Source: Epiperipatus broadwayi (Eukaryota; Onychophora; Udeonychophora; Euonychophora; Peripatidae). Taken from it: DNA of 64,000 bases. Positions 25,145-35,029 of the stretch are shown in pieces (within the stretch, counting starts at the first letter, position 1; every line of letters begins with the position of its first letter). The notes beneath the pieces are model-generated. The model had not been told where the DNA came from. It saw nothing but the letters and a program-made list of their open reading frames with translations, and ran no database searches. The stretch is taken from assembly GCA_028023455.1 (NCBI GenBank), contig JAQFVV010012396.1:21884750-21948749 (forward strand), read 5' to 3'. Made by a program: the position numbers and the translations under genes.

Positions 25145-25765
25145 AAAAAAAAAGTTTTGAAATTTATTTAAGTCAAAACAAGATTAAAAATATTTTTAGT
25201 AGATAGTTAATAGACTAACTAGGCTCATCTAATAATGGTCAGTAAATGGATATCTAGCTGCTATTATATAGTTGGTAAAGATCGTAAGTTAACTATTGTT
25301 TTTTAGGTGACTGTATATAAACTGATTATAAAAATATGTTTACAACTTGTCAAAAATTTTAGGAAAAATATAATAATTGTATTTCAATATCGTTTCAATG
25401 AAGTACACCATCTAAAATAGTGGTTCTAGTTGTATTAAGTCGGGGATAATCTGATCTTTTTTTACATATACGAAATTTTTTGTGAAACAAATAGTGTTTT
25501 TTATTATGAAACAATTAATGTTTCTCAGTATTTTAGCTAGAGAGTATAATTTTCCTAAGTTAATTAGTCAAATGAACTTAAAAATGTTGATTATAAAAAA
25601 AAAAAAAGTCCAATTGAAAACATCTGAAATTTTAGTCATCTGGTTCTGGAAAATATCCTATACCTAAATCATAAAGATTTCTTTAAAAAATTCGTATTTA
25701 AGAATGTGTAAAAGAAAAAATAATAATACATATCTCCAATGCAGATTTGATAAGTATTTGCATTA
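25145..25765. other. AT-rich spacer
   Basis: No gene recognised; the sequence contains short A tracts. Confidence 0.5.
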
Positions 25766-25769
25766 AATT

Positions 25770-26115
25770 CCTGTCAATTGATCGAGCAATTAAAGAAGGA
25801 AACTATGCAATTATCAGGCTAGCGGCATGCCTACTACATGCATTATGGACATAGTGATTTTTGGAGAACTTTTAAAACAATACTAATAAGCATGAAGAAC
25901 AGAGATCGCCTCCTTGTGCCAGAGCATCTCTTTGTGGACACATGGGCACAGATTATCATATGTGATGATGAGACAACATCTCAGACTACTGTACTAAATA
26001 TTATGATGACAATGCCACACAGATTGGTTGCAAAACTTAGAACTCCTTTATGAAACTATTGTAATTACCAAATGTAGCTACCTGACACTGTAAATTTTTT
26101 CTTAATAAAAAAAAT
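25770..26115 (+). mobile_element. 3' fragment of the same LINE family (copy 3)
   Basis: The frame from 25838 reads FWRTFKTILISMKNRDRLLVPEHLF, matching the C-terminal WLRNRDRLLAPDWLF of copy 1, and is followed by DTWAQI (copy 1: KTWARV). Upstream nucleotides (GCAATTAAAGAAGG...CTACATGCATTATGG) match the preceding C-terminal segment. It ends in TTCTTAATAAAAAAAATT. It is a short, 5'-truncated insertion typical of target-primed reverse transcription. Confidence 0.75.
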
Positions 26116-26119
26116 TAAA

Positions 26120-27439
26120 AATTGATGATTATAAATATTATATTTAGCAAAGATTAATTTTAAGAGAAAAAATAGAATTAAAATACACTAAAACACATGA
26201 CAAAAATAGAAAAGAAAAAGAGATTGTTTAAATAAAATAAGAACAAATTATGCTTACAGCAAAAATTTGCAACAAATACTTTGCCATAGAAATTGATAAT
26301 AGAGCAATTTCAAAAAAATTAGAGATTGGGCGTTATTGAATTTTAATTCATTGGTACCTATAAATAAACAAGGCTATTGTTAGTACATGATGTCAATAGT
26401 AATCTGATTTGAGACCAAAATACAGACTAAACCTTGTCATTATGTATAATCAAGAACAATATTAATTTCAATAATAGACAGAGAATAAATTAATTGCTTT
26501 GGCATTGAAATCTGCACAGGCAAAAAGGTTACAATGTATAAGAAAATGAAAAATAATTTTTTTAATTTGTTTTGAAAATTGTAGTAAAAACTCTGTATCT
26601 TAGAAATAGATACAGTATTCAAACAGAACATCATATGATATTTTTCATATAGTGATAGAAAGTAGAACAAGAATGAGAAATTAAACATTTTTGCTTTCAC
26701 TATATAATCCAATAAATAATAGAGAAATTAAACATTTTTGCTTTCACTATATAATCCAATAAATAATAGACTAAATAAAAAGGCAGTAGAACATCTTAAT
26801 CAGGTTTTTAAGTGAACCAATAGTGTATTAGACAAAAACTATGTAAAATGCTCTCTTCTACCGCCACAGTATTCTCTCAGAAGTTATAGAAATATTACTA
26901 GAAGAGTGGCTTCTGAGCAAATAAGGTAAAAACAAATCTGTCTCTGTTAACATCTGATAGTTATTAACATAAAATCAAGGAAAATGGAAAAATCAAGTTC
27001 AAAATTAGTGATAATATCTAGATAAGAGTTCAATCCTTACAAAGATTAAATATAGAAAATCATCACTAATTTTTTATTCCGACTAATAGTATAAATTAAA
27101 GCTGAATCATATGTGAGGTGTAAATGATCATTAAATAATATCCTTACTAAAATAATAAAGGAAACTCAGACTGTTACCCAAATTGATGGGATTCAGTAAA
27201 AATAAAAACTCAGAATCTTAAAATTTGATAACACTGAGATAAAGAAAACAATTGATAAAGAATTTCCACTACCAAAAAATGAAAAACAAAACTTTTTTAA
27301 TTTAAAATAAAAATTTTCTGAATTGAGAAAAGAATTGATTATCTACCTACATATATTAATAGTAATATTGAAATATTAAGAGATTAATGATTGAGCTTAA
27401 AAAAACATTATATATCACTTTATGTATATTTATTATACA

Positions 27440-27440
<1 letters not shown>
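26120..27440. other. AT-rich spacer
   Basis: Apart from the 47-bp duplication at 26675-26768, no feature recognised. Confidence 0.5.
26675..26768. repeat. Perfect 47-bp tandem duplication
   Basis: GAGAAATTAAACATTTTTGC begins two identical 47-bp units at 26675-26721 and 26722-26768. Confidence 0.9.

Positions 27441-27443
<3 letters not shown>

Positions 27444-27485
<42 letters not shown>
27444..27485. repeat. (AT)n microsatellite
   Basis: AT run of about 42 bp, 120 bp upstream of the family A array. Confidence 0.95.
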
Positions 27486-27489
<4 letters not shown>

Positions 27490-27604
27490 ATAGGTGATAA
27501 ATTAATTTTACCATGAATTACCAACAATGACGACAAAGGTATTTTATAAACACCATAGCTCCAAGAATAGATTGATTCATTTTATTCTTGAACCCTTTGT
27601 TAAA

Positions 27605-28034
27605 CATCTAGAAAGCTTGTGCTAACCAGAGCAATCACTGCATGCCAGAAGGCTTGTACATAAAATCCCTATCTAGTGCCTACTCATCCAATATCCCCAG
27701 ACTAGTTTCTGGCTTGTGGCCTTCATCAGTGTGGAGCCTTGGATGTGAGAGCACTGCACCTAGAACTTAGGATCTAATGCAACCCTACAGCAGCCACCTT
27801 TTATCTTTACTTTACTACAAAACTATGAGAATGAAATTGAAAAACACAATAATATTTTCAATCTAAGCTCACTAGCTTATATAGTCATATGGGTTTGAAC
27901 TCAATTCAGCACCCATACATTTTGGTGACTTGGGATCTTTAACAACCATAGCCACCATTATCCTATTAGGCAGGATTGGTGTTAAACCACTAAACATCAC
28001 ATGATCACCATCTCATGCTAGAACATAACTGTTA
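27605..28034 (-). repeat. Family A unit, minus orientation, left arm of array
   Basis: The reverse complement runs through the full family order: AACATCACATGATCACC, the TTCAGCACCC box region, GATCTAATGCAACCC, the hammerhead and TGCATAAAATCCC. It meets the plus-oriented units head to head at about 28034, which gives a foldback. This arm holds the only family A copy with all core nucleotides preserved. Confidence 0.85.
27686..27744 (-). ncRNA. Type I hammerhead ribozyme, family A (all core nucleotides present)
   Basis: On the minus strand: distal helix I ATCCAA pairs with TTGGAT; an internal loop (GGC versus TA) follows; proximal helix I TCCACA pairs with TGGGGA except one A-G. The core is CTGATGA. 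Stem II is GGC-CACAA-GCC with an A-A at the core-proximal position. Then come GAAA, a minimal helix III with C-G and A-U around a 2-nt UA loop, and cleavage triplet GTC. The layout matches type I hammerheads with a loop II to internal-loop I contact. The A-A next to the core and the very short helix III may require a dimeric fold or reduce activity. Confidence 0.78.
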
Positions 28035-28680
28035 GGATAATGGTGGCTATGGTTGTTAAAGAGCCAAAGTCGCCAAAATGTATGGGTGCTGAATTGAGTT
28101 CAGACCCATATGACTATATAAGCTATTGAGCTTAGAATGAAAGTATTATTGTGTTTTTCAATTTCATTCTCATAGTTTTGTAGTGAAGTAGAGATAAAAG
28201 GTGACTGATGGAGGGTTGTATTAGATCCTAAGATATAGGTGCAGTGCTCTCAAATCCAAGGCTCCTCACTGAAGTGGTTTAAGCCATATGAGTAGGCACT
28301 AGATAGGGATTTTATGCACAAGCCTTCTGAAATCCATTGATTGCTCTGATTAGCACAAGGTGGCCCTACTATATGGAGAGTTTTAGCCTGTTTACTAACA
28401 GTTATGTACTAGCATGAGATGGTGATCATTTGATGTTTAGTGGTTTAACACCAATCCTGCCTAATAGGATAATGGTGGCTATGGTTGTTAAAGAGCCAGA
28501 GTCACCAAAATGTATGGGGGCTGAATTGAGTTCAGATCCATATGACTATATAAGCTATTGAGCTTAGATTGAAAATATTATTGTGTTTTTAAATTTTATT
28601 CTCATAGTGTTGTAGAAAAGAAGAGATAAAAGATGGCTGATAGAGGGTTGTATTAGATCTTAAGATCTAGGTGCAGTGCT

Positions 28681-28735
28681 CTCAGATCCAAGACTTCTCA
28701 CTGATGAAGGCCACAAGCCATATGAGTAGGCACTA
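28681..28735 (+). ncRNA. Family A hammerhead remnant with shared deletion
   Basis: CTGATGAAGGCCACAAGCCA is present, but the sequence then jumps to TATGAGTAGGCAC, which removes GAAAC-TAGTC and the helix I 5' strand. The identical junction is seen in the previous unit near 28290, so both derive from one defective monomer. Confidence 0.75.
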
Positions 28736-29119
28736 GATAAGGATTTTATGCACAAGCTTCCTGGCATCCATTGATTGCTCTAGTTAGCACAAGGTGGTGC
28801 TACTATATGGAGAGTTTTTGCCTGTTTACTAACAGTTATATGCTAGCATGAGATGGTGATCGTGTGATGTTTAGTGGTTTAACACCAAACCTGCTTAGTA
28901 GGATAATAGTGGCTATGGTTGTTAAAGAGCCAAAGTCACAAAAATGTATGGGTGCTGATTTGAGTTCAGACCCATATGACTATATAAGCAATTGAGCTTA
29001 GATTGAAAATATTATTGTGTTTTTCAATTTCATTCTCATAGTTTTGTAGTGAAGTAGAGATAAAATGTGGCTGCTGGAGGGTTGCATTAGATCCTAAGAT
29101 CTAGGTGCAGTGCTCTCAG

Positions 29120-29178
29120 ATCCAAGACTCCTCACTGATGGAGGCCACAAGCCAGAAACTAGTCTGGGGATATTGGAT
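29120..29178 (+). ncRNA. Type I hammerhead ribozyme, family A (one core change)
   Basis: Helix I (ATCCAA/TTGGAT and TCCTCA/TGGGGA, including one G-U) pairs fully. Stem II is GGC-CACAA-GCC; GAAAC and TAGTC are intact. The core reads CTGATGG, so the last A is changed to G. Probably inactive or weak. Confidence 0.75.
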
Positions 29179-29294
29179 AAGTAGGCACTAGATAGGGATT
29201 TTATGCACAAGACTTCTGGCAGCCATTGATTGCTCTGGTTATCACAAGGTGGCACTACTATATAGAGAGTTTTTGCCTGTTTACATACTTAGTT

Positions 29295-30415
29295 TTCATA
29301 TGAATTTCTTTGTTCTTTCATTAATTTAGCTCCTAGTGAAAATTTCTGTAAGCTTTATACTGTAATATACATATTTTCCTACATATATTATATAATTTTA
29401 GTTCAAAAATTTTTATAGATGGCAAGAAAATCAAAAAATTCCTCAAAACAACAAAATTTAGCTCCACCCTGACAATTGCTTCTATTGTATTATGACAGGT
29501 TTTTGACATCACAATTTTTACAACATTGTTTAAAGAAAATGTTTTGAATAACCAAAAATTTGCTTATTTGTAAATTTATTACAATTCTAAATATTTTTTA
29601 TACAATAATTTATGCAATATTTATTAGAAATCAAAATATAAATTATTAATAATTTATTTTGAATAGAAATACTTTATTTTCAAAAATAAAACATTATATT
29701 AGTGGACAGTGCAAATCTGCCCTAAAGTTATTTGGAAGCTTAGGTTTCTATATAAGCAATCTAATTATAATAATGAGTATAAATTATCATAATTTTGTAA
29801 TAAATAATGAAAAATTTTAAATTTTTAAACACATTTTATTAGATATAAGAGAAATAAATATTCAGATTTTTTTTAAAAAGAATAAATAATGAAGATTTCA
29901 TTGATTTTGTAAAATGAAAATAATCTTTCAAGAAATGAGGATGTATAACCTTTTTATTTTGATTACAGTCTTTTTTTTTAATATTTATAGAAAAAAATGT
30001 GAACATTTAAAATTTATTTCAGTAATAAACAAAAATATGTATCAAATGAAGTCACATTTAGTATTTTTTGATAATAGTGATTTAATCTTAAATTCTATGT
30101 TGAATGTGAGAACAAAGATAACAATGAATTACAAAAGGAATTCCAAAGAGTTAAAAATGAATCCAGGACATATTATATCTTATTTTCTACACTATCACTT
30201 CCATGAGCCACAAGGGAGCTGACATATTGTAAATAAGAGTTTGTAAAACTATTACATATACTTATTTGCTTCAGCTTTTTTGAGTTTAGTATTTACATTT
30301 ATATATGAATTACTAAATCACATCTATCACAATATGTAAATATTATAAGTAACAGAATATAGTACGTAAAAATAATAATGCATCATTTAACACTTGCATA
30401 ATACTGTTTAGTAGC
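29295..30415. other. AT-rich spacer
   Basis: No supported gene. The open frame at 29914-30222 has no recognisable features and unremarkable AT-rich composition. Confidence 0.5.
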
Positions 30416-30421
30416 AAACAC

Positions 30422-30920
30422 TTTTTTTTCTCACCATAGTTATGCCATTTAGAATAAGCTTTAATAAGGGAGTAGATGCCAGAAAGTAGTGCTGAATGAA
30501 TCTTTAATGTAGTCCTACTTCAACATCCTTAGACTAATTTCTAGATGATGTCTTATATCATTGAGAAGCTTTTAAATATGGGTAAAATGTACTTGGAATT
30601 TTTAATCAACTTTTATTTTGAAGACTTCTCTTACTTCTGTGTTTTACTAATCAAATTGAAAACATATGCTGTTCTAAACTTAAGCCAACTTGCTTGATTT
30701 ACATTAATATCTATATATTATGATAACATCAGTTCATTTAATAACTATAGATACCTTTATCTTTGGCCAAGATTGGTATATGACAAATAGAATATCACAT
30801 GACCCAAGATTACATAATAGTTTTGCTTTTTTTTCTCACCATGATTTTTTTAACTAATATAAGCTTTAATAATCAATAACTGCCAGACAGTTGTGCCATT
30901 AATAATACAATCTGCTTTTT
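30422..30920 (-). repeat. Very old family A tandem copy
   Basis: Minus-strand family A sequence recognisable through decay: CTTAGACTAATTTCTAGATG (hammerhead cleavage side), ATAACTATAGATACC, CAAGATTGGTATA and ATCACATGACC. The block TTTTTCTCACCAT...AAGCTTTAATAA occurs near 30427 and 30831, about 409 bp apart, so at least a partial tandem dimer inserted here long ago. Confidence 0.6.
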
Positions 30921-30924
30921 TATT

Positions 30925-33900
30925 AGTATATATAGATATTAAGTTTGTCATTAATATTTTTTTTATAATAAAATGTACTGTTTAAATATATTATCTTCAC
31001 AATATTGGCAGAGTACTTTAAAAAATATACAATTTTATATTTTGTTTTTGAAATGTACATTTTTTTTCTTTAGTTAATGAAAGTAAAACATAATTTTATA
31101 AATTAATTATAGTATCTAACTAGCATTTAAAAAAAATCATGTTTATGACAAAACTTTCAAGGAATCATGTTTTTCAAATAAATAGAGCTTTCTCTAATTG
31201 GATATTTATTTTCATGCAGTTTTATTTTTATTTTTTTTATAACAGATGGAATATAATAGGTATATACAGTTTAACAAAGTGTTTTTTATTATTTTCTCAG
31301 AGTATCCTAAGAATCTTTATTTTAATCCTATCATTTTAATATTACATTAAATTACGTAGGAAAAATAGTTACATTGTAAATTTTTAGTTGAATATATGAT
31401 GTTTGAACCCTAAAAAGAAGGTTGAAAATAAATTTTTGATTGATAAACTGAGATTTAATGCACCTTAACTGGTACTCATCATAGGAACTCTTAATTATTT
31501 AATTTTCTACAAATTGCTTTAAAATGGAGATAAAATGTATGTAATACACATTACAAGAGTACATTGGTTAGCAAAATCTCATTATCACTGTTAAAAATTA
31601 TAGCCAATACTTAAGTTCTAGAATAAACTTCCTGTTCATTTTTTACTGAGTATTTCTATTAATTTGTGCTAATATTTGTCTTATCCTTTAGCTTTAGGTT
31701 CAAATTTTCAATTCAAGTGAAATTACACCATTTGAATTTCATATTCTTTGAAGTTTTTATTTGCTTTAATGATTTTTTTATTTTTTACTTTCTATCAATA
31801 CTTTTTATTATTTTATAAACTTATGGGTATTTTCAATACATGATTTGGATTACAGATTTTAATTTATGTCCACTGAAACAAAATTTTATATTTCTTATTC
31901 TAGAATTAAATAATATATAACTATCTACATCAATAAGATAATGTCAGAAAAAACACAAATATTACATCTATTAATAATTGATAAATATGTCTGAAGTAAA
32001 TTAGAAATCATAGAATATTTAAAAAAAAAGATTAGTTTTAAGATTTTAAAAATATAATTTTCTAAAATAAAAAAAATTAAATCTCATTCTCTTCTTTTTA
32101 AAATAATTAAAAAAAATGGCGAAAAATAAACAAATGTAAAATATTAAAATAAAATTTCTTATAAAAGAAACTTTTGTGAAAATATCTCATCGGCTTTGGA
32201 ATGCAATTAAGCTTGTAAGATTCCTGGACAATAAGATATTAGATTAATCTAAGCAAAAGATTAGATTAAAATGAAATGTAAAAATCAATTAATTAAAAAA
32301 ATGTAAGAATTAATTAAAAATATAGATTTAAATTATGATTAATTAAAGATGATAAAAAAAGAACAAAGGAGAGAGGTATATAAAAATGAATCTTGGCTAT
32401 TATTTTTTAGTCAGGATTGCTATTAGTGATATTGCTAAACTGTCTAGTTTATATTATTTATCCAATTTGGAGTCTAGCTATACAGAATCCAGAAGAATGC
32501 AAACTCAGAGTTTTGGAGGATTTTAAATGCTGTAACAAACTAGTAATTATTGCTGCAGTCTATATAATGTAGAATTCACATAAACCATAGTAGTATTCAG
32601 CAGGGCTTCAGGCCCAAGTCCTCAGCCATCAACTATCCCTCCTGAATAAATACCTGGAATCAATGCTAAGATTGTAAATTAGAAGCTGCTGCATACTCTC
32701 TCTCCTTTCATTGTTTGACAAAAACCTGGAAGAAAAGCCATGAAGCCATCGATAGAGATCAAAAGCCAACCAGTTGGAAAATAAAACAAATGAAAACCTA
32801 GGTAGAGATACTTTTAAATATATTATGATCACAGTCTAGACTTTTTATTTTAAATGAAATGAACTTTAATTAATGAAGGACTATTATAGCTATAGCCTAA
32901 AGTAATCATTTAAAATTTTCTTATGTAAAATTGATTGTTATAGTGTGAAATATATATGTGCATAAATAAATGTTTGCTTAAATACTATTTGGTCTAGTCT
33001 CTCTCTCTCTCTCTCTCATGTCATTGCACCACAAATAATGTAAATGAATAGTTATTTTTTATGTGTCAAATGTACTGGACTCTGAGATAGAGTGTGAGAT
33101 AATCATGGGATATATCAAGCACTGAATTATGCATCTTCCAAAGCATGCTTAATATATAATCTATGGTTGACAGGCACCTGAGGTTGATTCTCAATGGCAA
33201 GGTTTGAATCCAGCAGTCATGGTAGGCCATGGCCTGAAAATGTAATCGTGAGTTATGCTTTGCATAGCTTGATCTGATCATAGGTATCATTGATGACTCT
33301 ATCAATGGTATTTTTCTCTGTGCTTGGGCAGGTCCATTCCTGTAGTTTCAATGTTATAAAATAATTACCAAGGAGATATGTATTAAGCATTACAAGTTAA
33401 GCTTATTGTTGATATTAGACTAGTTAAAGTAAATATTCGAAGGCTAAATAAAGTTTAGATTCCAAAAGTTACTATAATAATTAAAATGTATTTAAACCCA
33501 ATTAAATGATATCTTCTTTTCTTATACAGACTCAGTTCAATACAGATATATCTTTTTAAAAATGACTTAGGACTGATGGACTGTTGTGATATGATTGAGT
33601 TTAAGGTGAAACATGCACTGAGATAAAAACGAATTTTGAAAATATACAGATAATTCTGTTCAGACAATAAAATTGTAAATATTTTCTGAATGTAACATTA
33701 ATTTTTTAAAAATGCAAATAATAAAAAATTACAAATGTAAATAATATATATCCTGATCATATAACTTCATCTGGAAATAGTCTCTTTAAAATCATAGGGA
33801 ACAAAATAGAATTTGAAGTAAATAAAAACTTTATACATAATAGTTAAGAAATAAATTTAAATATACATACTTGAGAATGTAAAATCAGATCAACAATTAT

Positions 33901-34165
33901 CTTACTGATGGTGTCTACACTTTGTTTTACTATTTAATAAACACTAATTAAGTAGATTGATTTCAAAATAAACAATGTATGTTTGGTCAAAATCAGTCTG
34001 TCATACCATGTATCATTTTCCTATAATAATTTTGGCAATGGGAGTGCATATTTGTACAATCATATTTTCTTTCTCTAATTACATGCACAGCATTTAAGAC
34101 CTCAATTTCATTTTTTTTTAAACTAGAGCTCTTAAAATTTAAGAAAGCACCAACAGCAAAAAACT
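30925..34165. other. AT-rich spacer, possible unidentified repeat fragments
   Basis: Contains a (CT)n run at 32998-33018. 32580-32830 and 33065-33345 are less AT-rich. The second has a B-box-like GGTTTGAATCC (near 33201) on the plus strand. On the minus strand it has a 79-residue frame with a faint resemblance to a gypsy RT segment (CLSTIDYILSML...NSVLDISHDY). Neither reading is strong. No other gene seen. Confidence 0.4.
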
Positions 34166-34168
34166 TAG

Positions 34169-34336
34169 TAGACTGACAATCCAAAACAAAACAACACTCT
34201 CCATATAGTAGTGCCATCTTGTGCTAACAAGAGCAATCAATGGATGCCAGAGAGTGTTGTTTTGTTTTGAATTGTTTAATAACAATTATTGTGCTAGTAT
34301 GAGATAGTGATCATGTGATGTTTAGACTGACAATCC
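34169..34336. mobile_element. 140-bp family A insertion flanked by 14-bp target-site duplication
   Basis: TAGACTGACAATCC occurs at 34169-34182 and 34323-34336. Between them lie, on the minus side, CTCCATATAGTAGTGCCATC with CTTGTGCTAACAAGAGC and, on the plus side, TGTGCTAGTATGAGATAGTG with ATCATGTGATGTTTA, both pieces of family A. An inverted repeat (CAAAACAAAACAACACTCT and its complement at about 34246-34265) surrounds the first piece. The duplication shows that the family moves by an integration that makes staggered cuts. Confidence 0.85.
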
Positions 34337-34564
34337 TTAGTTGTGGTCTTTGTATATGACAATGCTATCACTAATAAGTCTGTTTGAAGATGGATTAAAA
34401 GTAGGAATTTTAGAAAAGATTATACATTTAAGAAGCATTGTAAGAGATGTCTCTGTCTACCATGGAAGTGGAAGGGATCTAGAAAATATGATATAAAATG
34501 ACTTTCTCATACAGTCTGGCTAGGTAATTGTTTCTAATGTAGTATTCATCATAGTGATGATAAT

Positions 34565-34740
34565 AATAAGTAGTAGTAGTTATGGTAGTAGTAGTAGTAG
34601 TATTAATAGTAGTGGTAGTAAGTGGTGGTGGTAGTAGTAGTAATAAGAGTAGTATAGTAGCACTTGTAGTAGTAGTAACAGTAGTATTACTAGTAGCAGC
34701 AGTAGCTGTAGTAGCAGTAGTATTTGTAGTAGTGGTAAAA
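34565..34740. repeat. Imperfect (GTA)n microsatellite
   Basis: About 175 bp of interrupted AGT/GTA trinucleotides. Apparent poly-valine coding is a by-product. Confidence 0.9.
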
Positions 34741-35029
34741 CAAGAGACAGTAATAGTACTAAAAATAAGTATTATAAATGTTTTTTCCTCTAAATATAGG
34801 AACAGGGAATAAGTGACTTAATGTGATAGGAAAATAATTTAAGAAATTGTTCACATTTAAAGTTAATACAGTTTTAATGAAACTTATCTTGCAAAGGAAA
34901 AAAGATGAACAAAACAGGTACATGACTATAAGTTTTTTAAAGTATTGGTAAGTCAATGATGATGATAATTTAGTATTTTTTATTGTTTGAAATTCTCACT
35001 GTATCGATTATAGACTGATGTTAAAATAG

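Larger units (their letters stand above)
28035..29290 (+). repeat. Family A tandem array, three units, plus orientation
   Basis: The end-of-unit landmark CTACTATATGGAGAGTTT (third copy mutated) falls near 28367, 28800 and 29256, giving monomers of about 433 and 456 bp. Each unit carries ATCACATGATGTTTAGTGG-like, GAGTTCAGACCC (B-box-like), GACTATATAAGC (TATA-like) and GATCTAGGTGCAGTGCTCTC blocks in order, then the hammerhead. Units 1 and 2 share one deletion that removes GAAA and the cleavage site; unit 3 keeps them. No coding frame is conserved between units, so this is a non-coding repeat. Confidence 0.88.

Noticed and set aside
33066-33305. 79-residue minus frame resembling a gypsy RT segment, or alternatively a SINE with B box GGTTTGAATCC
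   Set aside because: Both readings rest on one short stretch. No catalytic motif or A box supports either.
34582-34812. Poly-Val frame
   Set aside because: Translation of the (GTA)n microsatellite.
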